The notes beneath the pieces were generated by a model. It searched no databases and was not told the origin of the DNA. It worked only from the letters and a program-made list of their open reading frames with translations. From Syncephalis fuscata (taxonomy: Eukaryota; Zoopagomycota; Zoopagomycetes; Zoopagales; Piptocephalidaceae), in NCBI GenBank assembly GCA_025786725.1, contig JAHLTZ010000013.1, forward strand, positions 558,001 through 622,000: a stretch of DNA of 64,000 nucleotides, written 5' to 3'. Within the stretch, counting starts at the first letter, position 1. The number at the start of each line of letters is the position of its first letter. The position numbers and the translations under genes were made by a program. Shown here piece after piece: positions 51,986 to 62,462 of the stretch.

Positions 51986-54144
51986 AACTAGTAGCCAGTC
52001 AACTACTGACACTATTTAGATGGTATATATGGAGTGTACAAGTATATGCAATGGATATATGCTATCAAGTGTGAAGAAAGAGAAAGGGAAATGTGATGAC
52101 GTAGATTGTGAGATGTGAGCCTGTCAGTCAATATTTATAAACAGCCGAGTTTAATTTATCAATAAATGGAGTGTAAATAATAAAAGTCAATCTATCCAAC
52201 ATGTCGGTACATCATAAAACAACAAGTGAAGCAATAATGCATTAAGAATAAAAGCTATTTGGTATTAAAACTATTCATTATTATAAAAAATATATTTAGT
52301 ATAATAACGAGTATAATAAAAAATATTTTACTACCAAATAATAAGCCATTACCATATAATATGTTTTTAGTAAATAATGAGTTACAATATAAGAAATAAT
52401 AACAAATAATAAAGACAGCTTGCGATAAAATATACTGATTTATTCTATATACTAATAAAAGAGCAATAACAATACATCATAGCGTATTAGTGGTAGTCTA
52501 TACACAGTGTAGCAATATATCCTGAATGTTGCATAGAAAAGAACTACAGTGTAGATATTTGTCGTACAGTTTTGTTAGTAAGTAGCACGGTTTATTATTA
52601 GCTGTCCATCAAGGACTATAGCTATAGTGCTGGGCAGTGAGTTAAATAACGCATGTGGTACTTGTGAAGCTAGTAAAACACATTTACTCCTGATAAGGCG
52701 AGATAATAAGTACAGGCCAAGCATGAACAATAGCATGGCATGCATAAGCAACTAGCATGGCGAGCATGATCAACTGCGTATAACGTCTATTTCTATGCGC
52801 TGTAATGTCATTTATTATTTCATGAACAGTTAGTGACTTTGTATAAAACAAATATACCATTGTTCAAGGTTCGGGGCCATTGTATTCAGCCCAAATATCT
52901 AACAGCTAAATATATCCATTGCTTGATTAGTGTAACCAACTATCTTGCACTTAACGGAGGGACTATCTGGTGTAACGAACAGCAACTTGAAACGTCTTGC
53001 CAACCTATATTCAATATGTATTCTACTATACACAGGTGGGTGCCTTGACAACCTACCATGTTGTACTTGTTTTACTAGCAAGTATTATTAGATTTGTTAC
53101 TGATTGCTGGTGATGATATGTCATGTTACTACCACGTGCCGGCGTCGTGGATGTGTGACGCTACCGTGTGATGCCTCATTTGATTTCTAATGGTAAAGAT
53201 ATGACGACCCGACCACGATAATGACTATATGGAGATAGTAATAGCGATTGCGGTAACGAGTTTTCCCGTAAATATATCCGGTACTTCAGCGGCCGAGTAC
53301 GTGACACTGATGGACACTATAAAATTCACAGCTGGTTAAGTATTATAGGAGATGTATATAGTGTGGTATATACTGTGGGTATGTTTCTCCTTTCTCCCCC
53401 GTTTCCCTTTCGAACTTTGTTGTCTCTTGTAGCCACGACTATCCTTATTTGAGCAAACGAAAGTGAGGGACGGCCTCTGAACGACTCCACCACCACCACC
53501 ACCTATTCTTGTACTTATTACTACAAACGACAACCAGACAGACAAACAAGGGGGCATCATCATTTGCATGAATTAAAACATTGAAACAAGTCGGTTTATT
53601 TGATCCAGCCGGTTAGTTTTATTTCGATACAAGAGCCCGCTACACAGGCCAGTATTTTGCAGCTATTGTCCAAGCCCCGTTTTCTGGTTATTTGAATAGG
53701 GACGCCAGTTTTACCGGTACGTGTCTATATAGTTCTGTGCTTGCGCGTGGTCCTTGTTGGCCATATGGATAAATAGCTAAAAGCGGCCTGAAGAGTCTTT
53801 TTTTCTTTCCGTATTGCTCTATTAATTTTACCATTCATTTTCTTTTGCTTCACCGGTGGGACAAAAGTATTGCAGCCTAAATAGCTTGGCATATTTATCT
53901 ACACGAACATTTTCTTTACTAGGCCTTTTGCTTTTCTTTTTATTGCCTACTCTCTTTTTTTCCCTATTGCCAGTCAGTCTCAGTGCTGCTTAATAGTGGT
54001 GACCTTTCGTGGCTGCCATAAAACGGTCATACACAACCTAACCTATCTTTCTCTACCTTCTATAACGAGTAGTACTACGTATCTAATCAAAATTTTTTTA
54101 TTATTTAAAGAACATTTATACGTATCTACGTACACGATATCATA
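51986..54144. other. Upstream flank of copy E and promoter region of the phosphate transporter
   Basis: 51,986-52,330 matches the 5' flank of the peptide repeat. The 53.3-54.1 kb part is T/C-rich before the transporter ATG. Short ORFs at 52,833-53,081 on both strands show no family features. Confidence 0.45.
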
Positions 54145-56715
54145 ATGAAATTCGAACGACAGCTCGAACTTAACGCAAATCCCGACTGGATTGATTATTA
54201 CATCAAGTAAGTATTATATTATAGTCCACTTGGACCAGTATTTAACCGGATATTAATATATGTATTTTATAGTTATGGTCGGCTAAAGAAATTGACCTAC
54301 AAGGAAGAAAAGGTCACTTCAGAACTACGATCGACAGGCAGTCTTGAACAAGGACTTGAATCGCCAGGATGTCCGTCTAAAACACTTATGACGTTCCAAG
54401 ATGCGGTCGAACAAGAATTAGGCCATGTTGTATCGTTCTACCAAGCAACTGAATCATCACTTTATGAACGTCTCGACCAGTTGACCCGCCATTGTTTGGA
54501 AGAAAAGACCCGTCGTGAAATTGAAGCCGATGAATCGAATACTCCGTATATTCATCCACATTGGTGGGAAGGCGGCTGGACAGACGCACAAGTACCCATG
54601 GCTGAAGCACGTAAAAATGATACTTTGAGTGCGCCTTCTCATACAATTAGCGGTATTACCGAAGAAGATATTCATTCTGACACTTATACCATTGCCTCGG
54701 CACGCCATATGGGCCAGTTACGTTCCGGCCTTTCATCACCCACCGTATCGATGCATGGTGGCGCTTCGGACGATGACGAACTAAAGGATGAAGCCCGTCA
54801 ATTGTTTATGCAACTATCAGAATTGGAACGTTACGCGCAGCTTAATCGTTCTGGTTTTGATAAGATTCTAAAGAAACACGATAAAGTAATGGGATCAACG
54901 CTACGTAAATGGTTTATGAATGAACGAGTCGACATGGCACGTCCATTCCAATCTGATACGCAAAGCACTTTGCGTCGTAAAATCCTTCGAGTGGAGGTTC
55001 TTCATGGATTTGCAGCTCGTATTGATAATTCACGTAAAAATGGTACATTGCTACGCCGTTTACTTCGTGATAAAATCACTTTTTCACGCAACACCGTATG
55101 GCGTGATATGATTAATCGTGAGCGTATGATGTCAACGGTTGATGTTGACTCACCGGAAGATATTGAGGAAGCACTTGAACGGCCACACAATCGTATGCGG
55201 CTCTTTGGACGTGAGCTGCCATTTCCGCGCATTCCACGCAGCTTTATAATTGGTGTGCCATGTGTTATCATTTTTATTGTGTTGCTTTGCCTACCAATCA
55301 TGAATAACTCATCGGAACGCAATTGTCTGGCTCTTCTCGTATTGGCCTCTTTGTTCTGGGCCTTTGAAATTGTACCGCTCTTTGTTACTTCAATGCTAGT
55401 GCCATTCCTCGTTGTTATTTTAGGTGTTATGCGCGATGCTGAGGGCAATGCATTGCCAGCACCAAAAGCAACCAAGACTATTTTTGGCGCTATGTTTTCA
55501 CCAGTAATTATGCTATTGCTGGGTGGCTTTGCTATTGCTGCTGCATTTAGCAAATATCATATTGCTCGTAAGATTGCTGCTGTTGTACTTTCCAAGGCGG
55601 GTACACGACCAGAAGTTGTACTTATTTCAAATATGGCAGTGGCCGCCTTCCTCAGTATGTGGATCAGTAATGTGGCTGCACCTGTTCTTTGCTTCTCGCT
55701 ACTCGAACCGGTACTTCGTTCTATGCCGTCGACTTCAAATTACGGTAAAAGTCTTGTACTAGGTATTGCGCTTGCCTCAAATGTTGGCGGTATGATGTCG
55801 CCCATCAGTTCACCTCAGAACTTGATTTCGATTGATGTCCAAAAACCATCGCCATCCTGGGGCTCTTGGTTTGCCGTTGCTTTACCCGTGGCCATTATAT
55901 CGCTATTTGGCGTCTGGGCCTTACTCATGATCACTTATAAGCCACACCGCGAGAAGGACACTGTTGTTACCATTCGTAAATACGATGAAGCATTTGGCTG
56001 GAAACAATATTTTATTATTGCCGTTACTCTATGCACCGTTGTTCTTTGGTGTATCGAGTCACAGCTTAAAAGTTATGTCGGTGATATGGGTGTTTTAGCT
56101 ATTATTCCACTTGTTGTATTCTTCGGTTCAGGCCTACTTACCAAGGAGGATTTCAACAATTTCTTGTGGACAGTTATTATGCTTGCTATGGGTGGTATTG
56201 CCCTGGGTCAAGCTGTTAACAGCTCGGGTCTATTGCACACCATTGCCACGGAGATTAGTGAGGCCGAAAAGGGCTTTTCACTTTGGGCTGTGACGGCAGT
56301 ATTTGCTCTTTTAATGGCGGTTATTGCTACATTTATATCGCATACTGTGGCGGCACTTGTCATTCTACCTGTGGTCAATGTCGTCGGCCAGAGTATGCCA
56401 GAGCCACATGCTCGACTAATGGTTATGGTAAGTCTTTAAAGCAGTACAGTGACTATAGTCATTGCTATTTCTTCTAAACATTAACTAACAAATATTTATT
56501 ACTATTAATAGGTCTGCACAATGATTTGTTCCGGTGCTATGGGATTGCCAGTCTCAGGATTCCCCAATATGACGGCTATTATGCTTGAAGATTCAATGGG
56601 TCGTAATTATTTGAAAACGATCGATTTTATCAAAGTTGGTGTACCGGCCACGCTGTTCACTGCATTAGTGTCAGTATCGCTAGGTTACGGTATCTTGTTG
56701 GCTCTTGGATTCTAA
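54145..56715 (+). CDS. PHO91: SPX-domain SLC13-type phosphate transporter (Pho87/Pho90/Pho91)
   Basis: Three exons: 54145-54206, 54273-56427 and 56512-56715, giving 806 aa. The short first exon supplies the SPX start MKFERQLELNANPDWIDYYI, joined to NYGRLKKLTYKEE. SPX continues to about residue 250 with the typical ELERYAQLNRSGFDKILKKH (Lys-rich inositol-pyrophosphate site). From about residue 325 there are some 12 membrane segments of the SLC13/DASS type, with the signature SNVGGMMSPISSPQNLIS and MGGIALGQAV. SPX senses inositol pyrophosphates. Pho87/90 act at the plasma membrane, Pho91 in the vacuole; the sequence alone does not separate them. Confidence 0.93.
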
Positions 56716-57260
56716 AATGTTCATTTCTATAACGTTCTTTCCTTTCTCTTCTACTTACTATAACTTACTTCTTAGCGTTATATTTTTATATCGAATAAGA
56801 AGAATAAATACACAGTTATAACATAATGAGCTATCCATTTTTATTTAATATTTTAACATTGTAATAATTGAGTAATTAAAATATGGATATTTAAATAATG
56901 TTCATTGTATCGCTTTACTAAAATGGTGAAGATGAGCACAATACACAAATAATGGCAATGGTTTGATAGAAAGCTAGAGTAATGTAATCATATTGCTTTT
57001 TGCTTGGACATCGACAATGAAACCATGTTTATTACTAAAGCTTGCATAGCTGAATAGGTGCAACTAAATTCAGACTTGCTGGTAATATAATGACGCCATT
57101 GATTAAAAGACGAATAAATCGGGACATTGGCTAGAACTTGGTATACAAATAAGCTGATTGGCAAGTGCCAACTGATCTTGCTCTTGCCGAATATATACCT
57201 AAATTATATCGGACTAGTAGCCTAGCCATATTACTAATGCTAGCTTCTTGAATGTACCGG

Positions 57261-60200
57261 TTATTCTATGTCTATAAAAATATAACACATGCTATAGAGT
57301 TAATGTATAAACTAGCAATACACAATGCCACTTACTAGCTATTAGTGTTAAGTCGTTGGTATACACGGTAAATATCAGTTAATTAGTACATAATTAGCTA
57401 AGACACAGAATCACTTACGACCTATCAATATTGATTTGTCAATACATATAATGAGCACACAGTTAATGCATGGCTGCTTGCAACAAAATGTCACTTACAG
57501 CCTATTAGCATTGAGTTTTCGATACAAAAAATAACCATGCAGTTAGCGCATAGCCAATTGATATACGGTGCCACTTACGATCTATTAAGGTTGAGTCATT
57601 TATAAACACAGTATAAATTATTTAATCAGTGGATAGTTAGCTACCATAAAATCCACGTACTCTCTATTAATGTTAGATTATTGGTAAGGACAATTTATAG
57701 TATAGAATTAGGATATGGTCAATTAATATACAACATCACTTACGATCTATTAATGTTAAATCATTGGCAGACACAATGCATAGTATGTAATTAGCGCATA
57801 ATCACTTAGTGTAAAACACTACTTACTGCCTATTAATATTAAGTTGTTGATACACACAGTGGCCAATATATAATCAGTGTATAGCTAATTGATATACAAT
57901 GCCACTTACAGCCTATTAAGTTGTCAATGAATACATTAAAGATTATTTAATTAGTATATAATCAATCAATAAACAGTATCACTTACGAGCTATCAATATT
58001 AATTTGTTGATACACACAATTCATAGCATGGAATTAGTGCATAGTTACTTAATATATAATGTTACATACCGACTATTGGTGTCAATTCGTTGACATACAC
58101 AGTATATGATAAGCAGTCGATATATAGTCAATTAATAAACAGTATCACTTACTGCCTATTAATATTAATTTTTAATACACATAATGATTACATAATTAAT
58201 TTATGGCTGAGTGCCATAAAATACCGCTTACAGTCTATTAGCATTGAATTGTCAATACACGCAATAAACATTCAATTAGTGCATAGTCAATTGATATAAA
58301 ATATTACTTACCATCTATTAATATTAAATTGTTGACAAACAGTAAATGGTGTGCAATTAATGTATAGCCAATTATTATATAATACCACTTACCAACTATT
58401 GATATTAAATTATTGATAGACACAATACATAGTATGTAATTAGTGCATAATCCCGTAATATACAATACCACTTACTGTCTATTAATATTAAGTTTTTGGT
58501 ATACACGGTAGACAGTCTATAATCAGCGTATAAATAATTGACATACAATATCACTTACAGCCTATTGAGTTGTCAGTAAATACAGTATAGATTATTTAAT
58601 TAGTAGTTAGCTAATTGCCATAAAATATCACTTACTCTCTATTAGTGTTAATTTGTTGATACGCACAATCCACAACATATAATTAGCGCATAGCCAATTA
58701 ATGCACGGTGCCACTTACTCTCTATCAATGTTTTAACATTGATAAACACAATACATAACATGTGATCAGTGAAAAGTTATTAATATACAACACTACTTAC
58801 TGTCTATTAATATTATTTGATTGATAAACGTAATGCATAGCATTTAATCAGTGTATATCTAATTGACGCAATATCACTTACCTTCTATTACGTTATTAAT
58901 ACATGAAATAATCATGTAATTAGTACAAGCCAATTGATATACAATACCACTTACCCGCTATTGATATTAAGTTGTTAGCAGAAATAATACATAGTATGTA
59001 ATTGGTTCATAGTCAATAATATAAAATACTACTTACGCTCTATTATTTATAATATATTAATACATAATTAATAATATAAATGCTACTTACTGCCTATTAT
59101 TATTAATTTGTTGGTATACACAATAAACAGTATTAATCAGTGCATATCCAATTAATATACGATGCCACTTACAAACTATTAATATTGCATTGTTGATACA
59201 AATAGCCAATAGTATATAATTAGCGCATATTCAATTAGTATATGATGCCACTTACAAACTATCAATATCAAATTGTTGATGCAAATAGCACATAGTATAT
59301 AATTAGTGTAAAATTACTTATTACATGATTACTTACCGCCTGTTAATATTAAGTTGTTAATACACACAGTAAGCATATAATTAGTGCATAGCCAATTACC
59401 ATACAGTACTACCTACAGTCTATTAAGTTGCCAATAACATATTATAGATTATGTGATTAGTAGATAGCTTATCAATGCACGGCGCCACTTACATTCTTTT
59501 AAGACCAGGTTTTGACCCACATGAAAGATATCATTTAATTAATACGCAGCCAATTAATATACAGTACCACTTACTCTCTATTAGTATTAGATTGTGGACG
59601 CATACAATAATAATATAATTAGTAAATACTCAATTGCTATACAATACCGCTTACCATCTATAGCATTAGGTTGTTAATACGTACAATATTCAATAAATGA
59701 TTAGTGCATAGCTGGTACATATAAAATATCACTTACAGTCTATTGTCAATAAACATATTATAGGTTGTGTAATTAGTAGATAACCGATTAATCCACGGTG
59801 CCACTTACAAGCTATAAGCATTAAATTGTTGACCCACACAATAGATATCATTTAATTAATACCCAGTCGATTGATATACAGTACCACTTACCAGCTATTG
59901 ATATTCAATCATCGATACACACAATGCATAGAATGTAATTAGTGCATAACCATCTAATATACAATACCACTTACTGCCTATTGATATTGATTCGTTGATA
60001 AATACAGTGGACAGTATATAATTAGTGTATAACTAACTGACATACAATACCACCTACATTCTATTAATTTATTGATAAACACCACAAATGTCACGTAATT
60101 AGTGTATAATCACTAAATATATCATGCCACCTACTTTCTATTAACATTAAATTGTTGATACACGCAGCGCATATCATGTAGTTAGCTTATATTTAATTAA

Positions 60201-60621
60201 TATACAATAGCACTTACCTTCTATTGATTTTAATTTGGCAAATAAAATATATTTAATTAAATTGCTAACTGGCCCGTAATACTACTTGCCTTTTATTAAT
60301 GTTAGTTTGACATAGTAGTATTACAAATACAGTGTTTAATCTACTGTTTATAACAAACTTACCATCTGTTTACATTTTTCATTGTGTTTATTATGTGTAT
60401 GGAGTTGTATAATAAGTAATGTAGCAACAATCCCATGATCACAACTTACTTGCTAATATCACCATTGGTGGTTAAATATAACAACAGTAAGCATATCAAT
60501 TTGCACATTATTGTAATTACAACATACCACGACGGGCTAGAGCCGGTCTAGCTTCCACAATGGCTGTACTGGCTACAAAAGCTATAGTGAGGGTGCAGGC
60601 GACTATAATAAAAAGCTTCAT
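57261..60621 (-). CDS. Micro-exon gene: secreted six-cysteine peptide from 39 consecutive 3-nt exons
   Basis: Exon 1 (60621-60528, 94 nt) encodes a signal peptide (MKLFIIVACTLTIAFVAS) and ends ..LARR plus one base. Then come 39 exons of exactly 3 nt; their low coordinates are 60450, 60363, 60218, 60135, 60058, 59975, 59892, 59809, 59737, 59655, 59575, 59493, 59417, 59337, 59256, 59173, 59091, 59037, 58955, 58882, 58801, 58719, 58636, 58559, 58476, 58393, 58312, 58232, 58153, 58070, 57987, 57910, 57827, 57744, 57661, 57589, 57499, 57419 and 57336. The last exon is 57271-57261 with TAA. Each micro-exon lies between AG (mostly TAATAG) and GT (mostly GTAAGTGG). All are phase 1. The splice is open for 73 codons with Cys at 37, 45, 48, 60, 64 and 69 (C-x7-C-x2-C-x11-C-x3-C-x4-C). 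Arg30-Arg31 is a Kex2-type site, so the mature peptide would come wholly from micro-exons. No family recognised. Splicing is inferred from sequence. Confidence 0.82.
57272..60527 (-). repeat. Tandem array of ~83-bp paralogous introns separating single-codon exons
   Basis: Period is mostly 72-90 bp, commonly 83. Each unit on the minus strand begins GTAAGTGGTATTGTATAT, passes through a CACTAATTACATA-like middle and ends TTAATATTAATAG. Units are degenerate, but the two splice ends are far better kept than the interior. The interval between the 59,037 and 59,091 exons is one short 51-nt intron. Similar introns recur about 650 bp apart (blocks near 57,860, 58,510 and 60,010), suggesting duplication of several units at once. 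Confidence 0.85.
60290..60292 (-). other. Degenerate micro-exon unit in the array
   Basis: The expected position (midway in a 145-bp gap) has AAG, but the acceptor reads TTAATAA instead of TTAATAG and the donor is GCAAGT. A GC donor is tolerated elsewhere (frataxin intron 3), but the lost AG should cause skipping. Either way the frame is kept. Confidence 0.55.
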
Positions 60622-61874
60622 GGTGATATTGATTTGTTAAACAAAGTAAAAAAGTAGAGGATCAAAGTATAGAGTAGAGTGCAGTGAATGCTTGGTAGAA
60701 AGTAGGGTGTAATGAAGATATTGCTGCTATGTGTGTAATTTGCGGCTATTTAAGCTTATAATTGCACTGAGATATAAAACATGTATTGTATGGATTATAC
60801 CATCGGTGTAATATAAACCAATAGCAATACATTTATATAGTGATCTAAATCGTACATATACCAGTATGTTCATAGTGTGACATTGTGCTGCCTGGCCCTT
60901 TGCTTCAATCTGCTTAGTGTTTAGTCATGTGAAGTGGCAATGATGATGGTTCAGTACATATAATACAGGGGTACATATACCAACCTGTGCTTTGTTGCCC
61001 AATTTGGACATTTAGTTAAAAAACTTGTTCGTTTTATAAAAATAGTAATGACGACTTTGCTGTCACTTTCATTGACAGAAATGCGTAAACTAGTCTTAAC
61101 TCCTTGAGTTATAAAATAAACTGGTTGGTGCATGTGTGTATTCAATCTAACAGTATGAAGATTTTTACAAAAATAAGCAGTGCATTAAATTTGCAAAAGC
61201 ATAGTATCAAAATATCATTGTATACTGCACTATTGTCAATGTCTCAAGTAGCGCATTGTCAAAATCGTTCAAAAACCAGTTGCATAATAGGCACTGTTTG
61301 TAATATACTACAGCACATAGTTTACTAGTAGATATTTTATTCAATTACTAATGTTATTGACTATTCAACCGTCCGGCTATCTCAATTGCTTAAATAACAC
61401 TTACTAAAATGTGGAAATACTAAGCTACAATTGTAGGGCTGCCATAGTTAGATACAGTTAGTTTTGCTATAGTTAGTTTTGCACAGTATATAAACACAGT
61501 TTGCTTGATGTTTTAGTTTCAAATTGCATATTTAAATAATATTATCGAACTCAATATAAATTATTATTAAATTCGACTCTTTTATTATGTTTATATAATA
61601 TAAACATGCTAATACACTAGCACCATATGATTCTAGAATTAAAATAGTAATAAGGCTTTATTATTGATAAAGTGTTCGGAGTAAGAGAATGCCAGATCAG
61701 ATCATGACCGTGATGAGTGATCAATTAAGGATCGAGTAGTTCAAATCAGATTCACTCTATCCAAGTAAGTTTTTCTTTTTGCAGTAATTCCGTAGAAGCG
61801 ACACCAGTTCTCTTTATCGTGCCTGATTTCTACTCGCGTTGATCTACTCTTTAAACGAAAAGCACCATAGCAAT
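60622..61874. other. Spacer between micro-exon gene and TIM8
   Basis: It contains a weak ORF at 61,155-61,328 (+, MKIFTKISSALNLQKHSIKI start) with three Cys and a stop; there is no copy or splice support, so it is not called. The rest is AT-rich. Confidence 0.4.
60746..60761 (-). promoter_or_regulatory. Candidate TATA region of micro-exon gene
   Basis: On the minus strand TTATAAGCTTAAATAG lies about 125 bp before the ATG at 60621. No other core element is obvious. Confidence 0.35.
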
Positions 61875-62171
61875 ATGGCTTCACACGGACATGCTTCGAG
61901 CCTCTTTTCCGGCGCCGCCGGTAATGATTCGCCATTTAGCCCAGAAGATCAAAAAGAGCTGGCCGTGTTCCTCGAAACCGAGCAGTCAAAGGCTCGTCTC
62001 CAGAGCTCTATCCATACATTCACGGAAATGTGCTGGGATCGGTGCATTACGGGCAAGATCGGCACAAAGCTATCGTCAAGCGATGAATCGTGTCTAACTA
62101 ACTGCGTAGAACGCTTTCTCGACACTAGCTTGTTGATTGTCAAGCAGTTGGAAAGCAAGCGTGGCAATTAA
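61875..62171 (+). CDS. TIM8: Mitochondrial import inner-membrane chaperone Tim8
   Basis: Intronless, 98 aa. The twin CX3C motifs are C53-WDR-C57 and C73-LTN-C77, 15 residues apart, and FTEMCWDRCITGKIGTKLSS is Tim8-typical. The C-terminal helix is VERFLDTSLLIVKQLE. It works with Tim13 as a small Tim chaperone in the intermembrane space, guiding Tim23-type proteins. A (TAA)n run follows the stop. Confidence 0.95.
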   Translation: MASHGHASSLFSGAAGNDSPFSPEDQKELAVFLETEQSKARLQSSIHTFTEMCWDRCITGKIGTKLSSSDESCLTNCVERFLDTSLLIVKQLESKRGN

Positions 62172-62462
62172 CGCTACACAGTAATAATAATAATAATAAT
62201 AGTAATAGCAGTGGCATAGTAATCATATCCATAACAAGTTTTGTTACGCTAATTAATTGCTTTATTGCTTGTATGGTCTGAAGTCACAAACATTGATAAA
62301 GTATGATGACAATGATGCTGATATTCAAGTAAAACACCGCCTATTGCGATACTATCTATACTTAACTGTCTATTATATTTTAATGTTATTTATTAAATAC
62401 GATCAATATAAAACATAGTATTCATTATATTAAATTGGTATAGGCTAATCATTTATTACTAT

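Noticed and set aside
57300-60450. CRISPR array or plain satellite DNA
   Set aside because: The period (~80 bp) and regular spacing suggested an array, but repeats are degenerate, there are no unique spacers, and the organism is eukaryotic. The best conserved bases are the splice ends around a constant 3-nt gap, which a satellite does not explain.
61104-61328. 74-aa ORF (+) near TIM8
   Set aside because: Three Cys and a weak hydrophobic segment only; no splice, promoter or copy evidence.
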